Shown here in pieces: positions 16,269-25,502 of a stretch of 64,000 nt of DNA. Origin of the DNA: CAWKAO01 sp963847665 (lineage in GTDB: Bacteria; Actinomycetota; Humimicrobiia; Humimicrobiales; Humimicrobiaceae); the NCBI GenBank assembly GCA_963847665.1, contig CAWKAO010000003.1, forward strand, positions 496,001 to 560,000, given 5' to 3'. A program made the position numbers and the translations under genes. The notes beneath the pieces are model-generated. The model worked only from the letters and a program-made list of their open reading frames with translations, was not told the DNA's origin and ran no database searches. Every line of letters begins with the position of its first letter. Position 1 is the stretch's first letter.

Positions 16269-18950
16269 GTGAAGATGAACAAAAAGACAGTAAAACGTAC
16301 AATATTTTATGATAGGCACATCAGTCTTAAAGCTCATATGGTAGAATTCTCGAATTGGATGATGCCCCTTTTTTATCAGACTGGAATAGTAAACGAACAT
16401 CTTTTGACCCGGAAAAAAGCTGGCATTTTTGATGTCTCCCACATGGGACGTTTTGCCATAATGGGGCAGGACCGCATAAAGTTTTTGCAGCATATTTTGA
16501 CAAATAATGCCCAGTCCCTGAGGGAACTCGAGAGCCAGTATACTATAATCCAGGATTGTGACGGTTTTGCTGTTGATGATGCATACCTTTACAGGTTTTT
16601 TAAAGATGCTTTTTTGCTTGTGGTAAATGCCGCAAACAGTTCAAAAGACCTCGAGTATTTGAAATCCCAGGCTTCAATGTTTAAAGATGTCAGTATCAGA
16701 GATAAGACCGATGATATGGCAATGCTTGGATTACAGGGTCCACTTTCAAAAAAGATATTAAAGAAAGTCATAAAAAACGGATATCTGCCAGAGCCCATAA
16801 GAAATAACCTGAGCATAGTAAAAAAGGATAATGAACCCATTTTAATGTCAAGGACAGGTTACACCGGAGAACCTCTTTGTTTTGAACTTTTTATAAATAA
16901 AAAAGATGCGCTCACAGTATGGGATGCACTTGTTGAAAATGGTGCGGTTCCAGCTGGTCTGGGTGCAAGGGATACGTTAAGGCTGGAAGCATGCCTGCCT
17001 TTATATGGACATGAACAGGGTCTGGATCCGGAAGGTAAAAACATTCCTATTTTTGCTTCAGCTCTTGCAACTGTTGCAGTAAGTTTTTCACCTTCAAAGG
17101 GAGAGTTTGTGGGAAAAGAAAGCCTGTTAAAACAATTTAATGCCTTTAGGAAAATACTGGACAGGGATTTTTCATCGATAGAGGACCTCCCTAAAAGGAT
17201 AATGCCGTTTGTGGTCCTTGATAAGGGAATAGCGCGTCATGGGGATAAAGTATATTTTAAAGAAAAGCAGGTTGGATATGTGACAAGTGGAACGGCCGTA
17301 CCCTATTGGGAAACAGAAGATGGAGGACTTGACACAAGATCAACCGAAGTCAAGGGCACCAGATCGATCGGTCTTGCACTAATTGATAGTAAGATCTGGG
17401 AAGAAGATATTATAGAAATTGATGTCAGGGGTAAAAAACTAAAAGCTGTTATCATGCCCTACCATTTAAGAAGTGAGGCTCCGCCATTTTCATATCCGAT
17501 AATCTTTGAAAAAAAGAAGGCCCACGATAAGGAAAAAGATATACCTGTCCCTGACAACGATAAAGATACCATATTTTCAAGTGTCGAACTGCTTCTGGAA
17601 AAGACATATAGCAACTCCACATGGAGGCAGACGGAATGTATCAATCTCATTCCATCCGAACAGACACCTTCAAAAATGGTAAGGATGCTTTCAGTGATGG
17701 ACCCTGCAGGAAGATATGCTGAGCATAAAAAGGTCAAAGCATTCTATGAAAGCGAAGTATTCTACTATCAGGGAACCGGTTTTATTGCTGAGATAGAACA
17801 GCTTCTGAAGAGGGAGTTATCTGCCTATCTTGGATGCCGGGAAGTCGAACCAAGGCCCGTATCGGGGCAGATGGCAAATTCGATTGTATTCAGCGCCCTT
17901 GTAGAATATTTAAACAGGGCCTATAAAAAAGGCGAACCTCAGAGATTGGGCTATATATTAAATCATCATATAATAAAGGGCGGCCACCTGAGTGCACAAC
18001 CGATGGGAGCTCTAAAAGATTTTGTGGCTATTGACACTAAAACAGACAGGCCCGCGGTAATAGATTTTCCTGTTTTAAAGGAAGATCCTTACAGGATAGA
18101 CCTTGTCGCCTGCAGTAAAATAATCGAAGAATACAGGCCAGGATTGATCATCTTTGGCAAAAGCGCTATGCTCTATAGAGAACCCCTCAGTGAGATTAGA
18201 TCAATAATATCCGGACTGGATATAGATTCTCTTATACTTTATGATATGGCGCATGTACTTGGCCTGGCCGGCCCCTATTTCCAGAGACCATTCAGTGAAG
18301 GTGCAGATATCGTTACAGGTTCAACACATAAGACATTCTTTGGTTCCCAGAGGGGGCTGGTCGCTTCAGACTATAAAAGGCCAGAAGCGAAATATGAGTT
18401 ATGGGAAGCGATCGAGCGCAGGGCATTTCCTGGTAGTGTTAGCAATCACCATCTCGGTACTCTCCTGGGGCTACTGATGGCAGCTTATGAGATGAATTAT
18501 TTTAAAGATTTATATCAGCAAAAAGTAATATCAAGTGCAAAATCATTTGCCCGGGCATTAAGTGAACTGGGAATTGATGTTGCTGGAGACCCGGCAGTAT
18601 CTTTTACTGAAACGCACCAGGTGATAATAAATGTCGGATATTCAAGAGGACCAGAGATCGCAAAATTGCTGGAGGAGAATAATATTATTGTAAATTACCA
18701 GGCATCACCATCAGATGAAGGCTTTACGGCATCAGGGTCCATCAGGATGGGTGTGGGCGAGATGACAAGGTTCGGTATGGAGCAAGATGATTTTAAGGAA
18801 CTTGCGCAATTAATATATGAGGTGATTGTAAACATGAGTGCTGTAGGGCAAAAAGTTAAAAAGTTCAGGCGGGGCTTCCTGGATATGAGGTATTGTTTTG
18901 AGGAAAAAGATTTTGCGCAGATCATGGAAAAACTACATAATCTGATCTGA
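16269..18950 (+). CDS. gcvT-glyA: Fusion of glycine cleavage T-protein and SHMT-like domain
   Basis: 893 residues, about the sum of GcvT (360-400) and GlyA (410-460), with no stop or frameshift between. Residues 1 to about 405 are aminomethyltransferase: HISLKAHMVEFSNWMMP, GIFDVSHMGR, MSRTGYTGEP, LGARDTLRLEACLPLYGHE and IGLALID. After a charged linker (about 408-430), residues 440-893 resemble serine hydroxymethyltransferase: NLIPSEQTPS, RYAEHK, PVSGQMAN and the PLP lysine K688 in STHKTFFGSQRG. The SHMT half is divergent. Together they would move the C1 unit from glycine to tetrahydrofolate and on to a second glycine to make serine. Start is GTG 16269; ATG 16275 is an alternative. First gene of the riboswitch-controlled operon. 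Confidence 0.9.
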   Translation: MKMNKKTVKRTIFYDRHISLKAHMVEFSNWMMPLFYQTGIVNEHLLTRKKAGIFDVSHMGRFAIMGQDRIKFLQHILTNNAQSLRELESQYTIIQDCDGFAVDDAYLYRFFKDAFLLVVNAANSSKDLEYLKSQASMFKDVSIRDKTDDMAMLGLQGPLSKKILKKVIKNGYLPEPIRNNLSIVKKDNEPILMSRTGYTGEPLCFELFINKKDALTVWDALVENGAVPAGLGARDTLRLEACLPLYGHEQGLDPEGKNIPIFASALATVAVSFSPSKGEFVGKESLLKQFNAFRKILDRDFSSIEDLPKRIMPFVVLDKGIARHGDKVYFKEKQVGYVTSGTAVPYWETEDGGLDTRSTEVKGTRSIGLALIDSKIWEEDIIEIDVRGKKLKAVIMPYHLRSEAPPFSYPIIFEKKKAHDKEKDIPVPDNDKDTIFSSVELLLEKTYSNSTWRQTECINLIPSEQTPSKMVRMLSVMDPAGRYAEHKKVKAFYESEVFYYQGTGFIAEIEQLLKRELSAYLGCREVEPRPVSGQMANSIVFSALVEYLNRAYKKGEPQRLGYILNHHIIKGGHLSAQPMGALKDFVAIDTKTDRPAVIDFPVLKEDPYRIDLVACSKIIEEYRPGLIIFGKSAMLYREPLSEIRSIISGLDIDSLILYDMAHVLGLAGPYFQRPFSEGADIVTGSTHKTFFGSQRGLVASDYKRPEAKYELWEAIERRAFPGSVSNHHLGTLLGLLMAAYEMNYFKDLYQQKVISSAKSFARALSELGIDVAGDPAVSFTETHQVIINVGYSRGPEIAKLLEENNIIVNYQASPSDEGFTASGSIRMGVGEMTRFGMEQDDFKELAQLIYEVIVNMSAVGQKVKKFRRGFLDMRYCFEEKDFAQIMEKLHNLI

Positions 18951-18963
18951 AAGGAGACTAAGA

Positions 18964-19341
18964 TTGACTGAAGACATAAGATTTTCTGAGACTTACGAAT
19001 ATATAATTATAAAAGATACAAAAGGTACTGTAGGTATATCGAAGGAAGCTTCCGATAAACTTGGGGATATATATCTTGTGGATCTTCCTGAGATCGGAAA
19101 GATAGTAAAGAAAGACGATGAAGTTGGTGTGATTGAATCAGTAAAGGCCGCAAGTGATATTTATACTCCGATCAGTGGTAAAATAACGGCAATTAATGAA
19201 CTCCTGGCAGAAAGACCGGAACTGATATCTGAGGACCCTCTTGGGGAAGGCTGGATATTTAAAATAGAGTTAAGTGATGCATCTGAGATGGAAAGCCTGA
19301 TGGACCAGGAAGAGTTTAAAAATTTTGTAAATGACCAGTAA
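18964..19341 (+). CDS. gcvH: Glycine cleavage H protein
   Basis: 125 residues, normal length. Carries the lipoyl group that shuttles the aminomethyl intermediate between P, T and L proteins. The lipoylated lysine is K61 in IESVKAASDIYTP, and the flanking beta-hairpin residues are typical (YLVDLPEIGKIVKKDDEVG). Start is TTG at 18964, with AGGAG just upstream and 13 bases after the fusion gene. No lpd or lipoate ligase in the window, so lipoylation and L-protein come from elsewhere. Confidence 0.95.
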   Translation: MTEDIRFSETYEYIIIKDTKGTVGISKEASDKLGDIYLVDLPEIGKIVKKDDEVGVIESVKAASDIYTPISGKITAINELLAERPELISEDPLGEGWIFKIELSDASEMESLMDQEEFKNFVNDQ

Positions 19342-19350
19342 ATAAATAAA

Positions 19351-20688
19351 ATGACCTATTTTGTACATTCTGAAAAAGACAGAAAAGAAATGCTTAAAGC
19401 TATCGGGCTTAAAAGCATCGAAGAGTTATTTCAGGCTATCCCTGAAAAAATACGTGATCCAAGGATCGACCTGGATGAACCCCTGAGTGAAAGAAGGCTA
19501 AAAGAAGAATTGACTGGCATAGGCAAAAAAAACAGACCGCTAAATACTTATTCCTCTTTTTTAGGGGGAGGGGCTTATAACCATTATATTCCAAGTGCCA
19601 TCCGGTCAGTGCTTGGTATCAGCCAGTTTTACACGGCATATACACCATACCAGGCAGAACTTTCACAGGGTACTCTACAGTATATATTTGAATTTCAGTC
19701 ACTCATATGCAGATTAACTGGGATGGGTGTCTCCAATGCATCTATGTATGATGGAGCAAGCGCACTTGCAGAAGCAATATTTATGGCAAACAGGATAAAT
19801 GGAAATAAAAAAGTCCTGATGCCAGAAACTGTCAATCCACAGTACAGGGAAGTTTGTAAGACTTACTGCTCAGGGCAGGATCTGATATTAGAAGATATCG
19901 GTTTTATGGACGGCAGGACCGATATGGACCAGATTATCCAGAAACTGGACGATACAGTAAGCTCAGTAGTCGTGCAAAACCCGAATTTTTTTGGCTGTTT
20001 TGAAGATGTTTACAGGTTAAAGGAAGCTTTAAAAAAATATCCCAGTTGCATTTTTATCGTAGTGATTAACCCCGTTTCTCTCGGACTTCTAAACAGGCCT
20101 TCTGATTATGGCGCCGATATAGTTGTCGGTGAGGGCCAGGTCTTTGGCACTAGCCTTTCGTTTGGCGGGCCATACCTTGGTTTTTTTGCTGCCAGGCAGC
20201 AGTACTTAAGACAGATACCCGGGAGGATAGTGGGCCAGACTGTAGATGCGGGTGGCAACAAAGCGTATGTACTGACCTTCCAGACAAGGGAACAACATAT
20301 CAGGAAATACAAGGCCACCAGCAATATCTGCACCAACCATAGCCTGAATGCTCTTGCTGCAGTAGTTTATTTATCTATGATAGGGGAAAAGGGCCTTCAT
20401 GATATCGCCAGCACCTGCCTCCAGAGGTCACATTATTTTTCAGATAAGATCAGCTCTCTTGAAGGGTTTAAATTAAGATTTGGCTCAAAATTTTTTAATG
20501 AATTTGTCCTTTCGGCGGACAATGATTTGATCAAGGCCATGAATACACTTGTCAAAAACGATATACTCCCGGGAATATATCTTGGAGATTATTATCCTGA
20601 ACTAAGGGACTGTATGCTGGTCTCGGTCACAGAGATGAATTCTGTCAGGAGCATAGATAAGTATATTGAGGTATTAAGGAGTTTATAG
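19351..20688 (+). CDS. gcvPA: Glycine dehydrogenase (decarboxylating) subunit 1
   Basis: 445 residues, the N-terminal-type subunit of the split P-protein. Recognised by HYIPSAIRSVL, YTPYQAELSQGTLQYIFEFQSLICRLTGM and NASMYDGASALAEA. With subunit 2 it decarboxylates glycine using PLP and loads the aminomethyl group onto GcvH. The ATG lies nine bases after gcvH with no strong ribosome site, implying coupling. The two-subunit form is common in Firmicutes, Thermotogae and many anaerobes. Confidence 0.94.
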   Translation: MTYFVHSEKDRKEMLKAIGLKSIEELFQAIPEKIRDPRIDLDEPLSERRLKEELTGIGKKNRPLNTYSSFLGGGAYNHYIPSAIRSVLGISQFYTAYTPYQAELSQGTLQYIFEFQSLICRLTGMGVSNASMYDGASALAEAIFMANRINGNKKVLMPETVNPQYREVCKTYCSGQDLILEDIGFMDGRTDMDQIIQKLDDTVSSVVVQNPNFFGCFEDVYRLKEALKKYPSCIFIVVINPVSLGLLNRPSDYGADIVVGEGQVFGTSLSFGGPYLGFFAARQQYLRQIPGRIVGQTVDAGGNKAYVLTFQTREQHIRKYKATSNICTNHSLNALAAVVYLSMIGEKGLHDIASTCLQRSHYFSDKISSLEGFKLRFGSKFFNEFVLSADNDLIKAMNTLVKNDILPGIYLGDYYPELRDCMLVSVTEMNSVRSIDKYIEVLRSL

Positions 20689-20718
20689 GTTTATTAAATA
20701 CTGAAGTGAAAGAAAAAG

Positions 20719-22167
20719 ATGCAGACGATTTTTCAAAAATCAAATAAGAGCAGTAATAATTTTAACATAGATGATCCTGGTGTTGAAGAGCGCGAACTAT
20801 CTGAGATGATACCAGATGAACTTATAAGAAAAGATGAGGTCGGTATTCCGGAGTTAAGTGAAAATGAAGTAATAAGGCATTTTACTGCACTCTCGTTAAG
20901 AAACTATGGTATAGACAATGGCATATACCCGCTTGGTTCCTGCACAATGAAATATAATCCGAAGATAAACGAAGAAATATCAAACCTGGATTGTTTTACC
21001 GATATTCATCCTTTTCAGAGACAGGAGGATGTGCAGGGAAGCCTCAAGGTCCTTTTTGAATCAGGGGAGCTTTTAAAGAAGATCACAGGTCTTGGTGCGG
21101 TGACATTGCAGCCCTCGGCCGGAGCTCATGGTGAATTGTGCGGCCTTCTTATTGCAAAGAAATATTTTGATTGTAAAGGGGAAAAACAAAAAAGAAATAA
21201 AGTCATAATACCTGATTCTTCCCATGGAACTAATTTTGCTTCTGCAAGCATTGCAGGATTTGAAGTGGTCGAGATGAGTTCTGACAAAACAACTGGCACC
21301 ATTAATATTAAGGAATTAAGATCCATCATTCAAAAAGAGCAGGATGTAATAGCCCTTATCATGATAACAAATCCAAATACCCTCGGCATATTTGAAAGTG
21401 GGATACTGGAGGTCTCGGACCTTATGCATAAAAACGGGAGCCTCCTTTATTATGACGGGGCAAACCTGAACGCAATCATCGGAAAAGTCCGGCCAGGAGA
21501 TATGGGTTTTGATATAGTGCATGTAAACCTTCATAAGACTTTCTCCACACCTCATGGCGGAGGAGGTCCCGGTTCCGGACCTATCCTTGTGAGTAAAGCA
21601 TTACAGGATTATCTTCCTTTACCTGTAATCGGTAAAAGGGGGCAGGACTATTATCTTGATTATGATATAAAAAACAGCATAGGAAGATTAAAGACTTTTT
21701 ATGGAAATTTTTCTGTTATCTTAAAAGCATACTGTTACCTGCTTTCTGTGGGTAACCAGGTAAAGACCATTGCTGAAGATTCAGTATTGAATGCCAGCTA
21801 TCTCAAGAGTAAGCTAAAGGATTATTTTGATATTCCATATCCAAATAACACAATGCATGAATTTGTCATATCTGCAAAGGATCTGAAAGATTCAGGTGCC
21901 AATGCTTTAAATATCTCCAAAAGGATAATAGATTACGGGATATATCCACCAACTATATATTTCCCGGCAATCGTTGAAGAGGCTTTGATGATAGAACCAA
22001 CTGAGACTGAAAATATGGACAGGCTTGATGACTTTATAGAAATAATGAAAAAGATATTAAACGAAGCAAAAAATGATATTGATGTTTTAAAAAATGCACC
22101 GTTTAATGGTATTATTAGCAGGGTAAATGAATTAAAGGCATTAAAGGAGCCCATTTTAAAAGAATAA
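20719..22167 (+). CDS. gcvPB: Glycine dehydrogenase (decarboxylating) subunit 2
   Basis: 482 residues, the PLP-bearing subunit of the split P-protein. The PLP lysine is K273 in VHVNLHKTFSTPHGGGGPG; YPLGSCTMKYNPK near residue 75 and TLQPSAGAHGE near 132 are also characteristic. It acts with GcvPA to release CO2 from glycine. Thirty bases separate it from gcvPA, and 25 from the dehydrogenase that follows. Length is normal. Confidence 0.95.
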   Translation: MQTIFQKSNKSSNNFNIDDPGVEERELSEMIPDELIRKDEVGIPELSENEVIRHFTALSLRNYGIDNGIYPLGSCTMKYNPKINEEISNLDCFTDIHPFQRQEDVQGSLKVLFESGELLKKITGLGAVTLQPSAGAHGELCGLLIAKKYFDCKGEKQKRNKVIIPDSSHGTNFASASIAGFEVVEMSSDKTTGTINIKELRSIIQKEQDVIALIMITNPNTLGIFESGILEVSDLMHKNGSLLYYDGANLNAIIGKVRPGDMGFDIVHVNLHKTFSTPHGGGGPGSGPILVSKALQDYLPLPVIGKRGQDYYLDYDIKNSIGRLKTFYGNFSVILKAYCYLLSVGNQVKTIAEDSVLNASYLKSKLKDYFDIPYPNNTMHEFVISAKDLKDSGANALNISKRIIDYGIYPPTIYFPAIVEEALMIEPTETENMDRLDDFIEIMKKILNEAKNDIDVLKNAPFNGIISRVNELKALKEPILKE

Positions 22168-22192
22168 AAAAGATATTTAGAAGGAGTGATTT

Positions 22193-22963
22193 ATGCTGTT
22201 AAAGGACAAAGTTGCTTTAGTAACCGGTAGTTCCTGTGGTATTGGAAAAGAAATCGCAATAAGCATGGCAAAAGAAGGTGCAAAGATAATCATAGACCAT
22301 CTCAGGAATGAAAAGGATGCTGAAGAAGTAGTCAGTATTATAGAAAAGAACGGTGGTACAGCTATTGCTGTAGATGCAGATGTATCTATAAAACAGGAAG
22401 TGGATCATCTTGTAAACACAGGATGGCAGAAATTTGGGAAGATAGACATCCTTGTAAATAATGCAGGTATAGCACCGGCCACTTTTTTCCTGGACATCGA
22501 AGAAAAGGAATGGGACAGGACCATAAATGTTAACCTAAAGGGAGCCTTTCTGTGTTGCCAGGCTGTTGCAAAAAAAATGGTGAAAAATAATATAAAAGGT
22601 AAAATAATTATCATTACATCAGTAAACGGTTTCCAGGCAGAAAAAAAGCGTGTGTCGTATGATTCCTCCAAAGGTGGGCTGGTTGCCATGACAAAGACAA
22701 TGGCAAGCGATCTTGGCGATTATGGAATTAATGTAAATGCCATAGCACCGGGCGTTGTTTCAGGTACTAACATAGACGAGGGGGGTTTTTTTGATAATAA
22801 AGAGATCGTGGATAAGGTCATATCAAAGACACCGCTCCATAGATTCGGGAGCGTGGAAGACTGCGCAAACCTGGCAGTTTTCCTGGCTTCAGATAAGGCG
22901 GATTTTATTCATGGGGAAGTAGTAGTGCTAGATGGTGGATTGACTGTTTTACAGTTTCCATAA
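22193..22963 (+). CDS. Short-chain dehydrogenase (FabG-like)
   Basis: 256 residues. NAD(P)-binding TGSSCGIG (11-18), NNAG (89-92) and catalytic S143, Y156, K160 are all present, so it should be an active classical SDR. The C-terminal GGLTV block is typical. AGGAG precedes the ATG. It is 25 bases after gcvPB and could be the last gene of the glycine operon, but its chemistry has no obvious place in glycine cleavage; it may instead be linked with the second SDR at 27172. Substrate unknown. Confidence 0.85.
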   Translation: MLLKDKVALVTGSSCGIGKEIAISMAKEGAKIIIDHLRNEKDAEEVVSIIEKNGGTAIAVDADVSIKQEVDHLVNTGWQKFGKIDILVNNAGIAPATFFLDIEEKEWDRTINVNLKGAFLCCQAVAKKMVKNNIKGKIIIITSVNGFQAEKKRVSYDSSKGGLVAMTKTMASDLGDYGINVNAIAPGVVSGTNIDEGGFFDNKEIVDKVISKTPLHRFGSVEDCANLAVFLASDKADFIHGEVVVLDGGLTVLQFP

Positions 22964-22986
22964 ACCTGTTTAAATGTAATAATTGA

Positions 22987-23047
22987 TTGACAAATTATTT
23001 AATTAAAATTAAAATTTAAAAACGATTCCACAAAATTGGAAACGTTT
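22987..23047 (+). promoter_or_regulatory. Promoter and LacI/cre-like operator of the ABC importer operon
   Basis: TTGACA (22987-22992), 17-base spacer, TAAAAT (23010-23015). Directly downstream is an inverted repeat: AAACGATTCCA (23020-23030) and TGGAAACGTTT (23037-23047), ten of eleven positions pairing. The right half, TTGGAAACGTTTGTA (23036-23050), fits the catabolite-responsive-element consensus at all but one position. It would cover the transcription start, predicting repression by a LacI-family protein. Confidence 0.65.
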
Positions 23048-23204
23048 GTATATACCTAAAAAGTTAATGGCAAGAGACCAATCAAATTAGAAATTATTAT
23101 TTAGAATACATCCAGGTTTTATGAAGGGAGGTATTTTATAGAGAGTAAAAATCAAGGATAAATAATATTTATAAACCAGACAATTGATTTAAGAGAGGTG
23201 AAAG

Positions 23205-24191
23205 ATGAATAAGAAATTTGCAGTTATAATCGGTCTTTTTGTAGTGATCACTCTAGTTGCATCGTTTGCAATTACAGGGTGTGGACAAAAAGCAGCCGCA
23301 GAGGAAAAAGCTCCTCTTGTAGGCTTTGGTATGTATTTCTACCAGGATCAATGGTGGAAAGATATGAAAACTGCTGCAGAAGCAACAGCAGCTAAAGTAG
23401 GCGTTGAAATAAACGTTGGTGACGCTGATGGTGATGCAGCCAAGCAAGTAGGACAATTAGAAGCATGGATCGGTATGGGAGCAGACGGTATAATTTATGC
23501 TCCAGTAGAGCCTGAAGCTTCACAGAGTGTAGTTGCTGAAGCAGCCTCCAAGGGCATACCTGTAATAAATATTGAGTCTGCAATAAACGACAGGACCAAT
23601 ATTAGCTGCTGGGTACAGCTGGATCAGTATGGTTTTGGAACTATGCTTGCAGAATCAGCAGCAAAGTTTCTTGATGATAATTATGGTGGAGCAGGCAAAG
23701 TATTTCTTCTAGTTGACCTTAGCAACAGCGTTCTTAAAGACAGAGTACAGGGTTTCAAGGACGGTCTTGCAGAATTTGCTCCAAATGCAGTTATAGTCGA
23801 TGAACAGGATTGCAGTGGTGAAAGAGCATTAGCACTTGATACTACCCTGCAGGTCCTGACAGCCAATCCTGATATAGCAGTTATACTAGGCGGTAATACT
23901 GAAATGGGAATGGGCGCAGCTGCTGCTCTTGCTACCATAGGTGCCGATCCTGATAAAGTCGGAGTCTGGACCGAAGGCTGGGGTGCAGAATTCTACGATG
24001 CTATGGTTAATGACCCGGCTTATATGAAAGCTTATGCAACCGGACCATCGGTACCAATAGCTGAAAAGTCTGTTACGATTATGGCTGATTACCTGCTTAA
24101 AGGTACACCACTCAATGAAATTGAGACTGTAGAGATGGTGTTACTCACTAAAGATAATATTGACGAGTATAGAGCCAGCTGGTTCCAGTAA
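23205..24191 (+). CDS. Sugar-type ABC transporter substrate-binding lipoprotein
   Basis: 328 residues. Signal peptide with lipobox FAITGC; the mature part is a periplasmic-binding-protein type 1 fold (GFGMYFYQDQWWKDM, GMGADGIIYAPVEPEA, VILGGNTEMGMGAAAAL), the RbsB/XylF-like Peripla_BP_4 group. It captures a small carbohydrate-like ligand outside the membrane and hands it to the permease at 24489. GAGAGGTG precedes the ATG. First gene of the operon behind the promoter at 22987. Ligand cannot be read from sequence. Confidence 0.88.
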   Translation: MNKKFAVIIGLFVVITLVASFAITGCGQKAAAEEKAPLVGFGMYFYQDQWWKDMKTAAEATAAKVGVEINVGDADGDAAKQVGQLEAWIGMGADGIIYAPVEPEASQSVVAEAASKGIPVINIESAINDRTNISCWVQLDQYGFGTMLAESAAKFLDDNYGGAGKVFLLVDLSNSVLKDRVQGFKDGLAEFAPNAVIVDEQDCSGERALALDTTLQVLTANPDIAVILGGNTEMGMGAAAALATIGADPDKVGVWTEGWGAEFYDAMVNDPAYMKAYATGPSVPIAEKSVTIMADYLLKGTPLNEIETVEMVLLTKDNIDEYRASWFQ

Positions 24192-24277
24192 AATAATGTG
24201 TACAAGCTATATTTTGTTGTTTAGTTTTTGGTATGAGTGATTTCTATTAAAGTTAGGCAGATATATAGCTAAGAATC

Positions 24278-24316
24278 AGAAATATTGGGAGATTAATCAT
24301 ATCTCCCAATATTTCT
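24278..24316 (+). other. Sixteen-pair intercistronic stem-loop
   Basis: AGAAATATTGGGAGAT (24278-24293) pairs perfectly with 24301-24316 around a seven-base loop. No T-run follows, so it is probably not a full terminator; it may protect the 3' end of the binding-protein message and let it accumulate above the permease message. It lies in a 297-base gap (24192-24488) in which I see nothing else. Confidence 0.75.
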
Positions 24317-24488
24317 AAATAATCAGATAATTCAATTTATAATTTTTTTTAATTTTCATATGTTTAGGAGATAGTGTCCCTGGATTTAGTATTACTGGTA
24401 TCTGGCCAGTTAAGGGGATCAAAGTAGTATTATTAAATGATTATATATTCTCTAAGATCTTACCAACAATAACTAAGAGGAGGATTCA

Positions 24489-25481
24489 GTGGCCGGGGAG
24501 GAAAGATCACTTAAATTTAAAAATTTTGTAAAAGATTCAAGCAAAAACTTTGCAATAGTTTATGTGGTAATCGGCCTTATACTTATTTTGTGGCTTGTCA
24601 CCAGATTGGTTTTAGGGTCAAATGTTTTTCTGGGATCTAATAATATCATTAATATCTTAAGACAGGTCTCAGTAGTCGGGATCGTTGCAGCTGGGCAGTT
24701 TTTTGCCATAGTAACGGGCCTTATCGATCTATCTGTCGGTTCTACTGTGGCGCTGGCAGGGATTACTTATGCGGCCATATTTAAAATAGGCGGAACAGAG
24801 TTTATGCCTGTGGCAATACTCGGAGCACTACTTGTAGGTCTTGCTGTTGGGGTAATAAATGGGTCCCTGATCGCTTATTTAAGATTAACGCCTTTTATAG
24901 CCACACTTGGCATGATGCTTGTGGTGCGGGGAGCTATATATGTAGCTACTGGGGCACAGCCTATTTTTGGATTCGAAAAATGGTTTAACTACCCCGGGCG
25001 GGGGTGGATAATCGGCATCCCGGTACCGGTTATTATAATGTTTCTCTTATATATTGTACTTATAATCTTTGCCGAACGGAAAAGATCGGGTCGTTTTTTA
25101 TACGCAATAGGCGGAAATACTGATGCTGCATATCTAAGCGGTATTAATGTAAAAAGATATAAAGTACTGGCACTTGTCATTTGCGGTGTTCTCTGTGCAA
25201 TAGCAGGTATCATACTGGCAGGCAGACTGGACTCGGGCCAGCCAAATGCTGGTGAAGGCGACCTTCTATTTGACTCTATTATAGCTGTTGTCATCGGAGG
25301 GGTCAGTTTTACCGGTGGTAAAGGAAAGCTTCTCGGAGTACTTTTCGGAGCTTTGTTTATGACCATACTCTCAAACGGGATGACACTGCTCGGTACGGAT
25401 GCATATATCCAGCAGGTCGCAAAAGGTGTTATTTTTATATTCGCTATCGCACTTGATGTCTATAGGAACAGGGAAACTTAA
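24489..25481 (+). CDS. Sugar-type ABC transporter permease
   Basis: 330 residues with eight to ten hydrophobic segments, of the RbsC/XylH family: FAIVTGLIDLSVGSTVAL near residue 78, LRLTPFIATLGMM near 135 and the EAA-like SGINVKRYKVLAL near 215. Start is GTG at 24489 with AGAGGAGG six bases before. It forms the membrane channel for the ligand bound by the protein at 23205. It is followed after 21 bases by its ATPase. Confidence 0.88.
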   Translation: MAGEERSLKFKNFVKDSSKNFAIVYVVIGLILILWLVTRLVLGSNVFLGSNNIINILRQVSVVGIVAAGQFFAIVTGLIDLSVGSTVALAGITYAAIFKIGGTEFMPVAILGALLVGLAVGVINGSLIAYLRLTPFIATLGMMLVVRGAIYVATGAQPIFGFEKWFNYPGRGWIIGIPVPVIIMFLLYIVLIIFAERKRSGRFLYAIGGNTDAAYLSGINVKRYKVLALVICGVLCAIAGIILAGRLDSGQPNAGEGDLLFDSIIAVVIGGVSFTGGKGKLLGVLFGALFMTILSNGMTLLGTDAYIQQVAKGVIFIFAIALDVYRNRET

Positions 25482-25502
25482 ACAATCGGAGGAAGTCACA
25501 TA

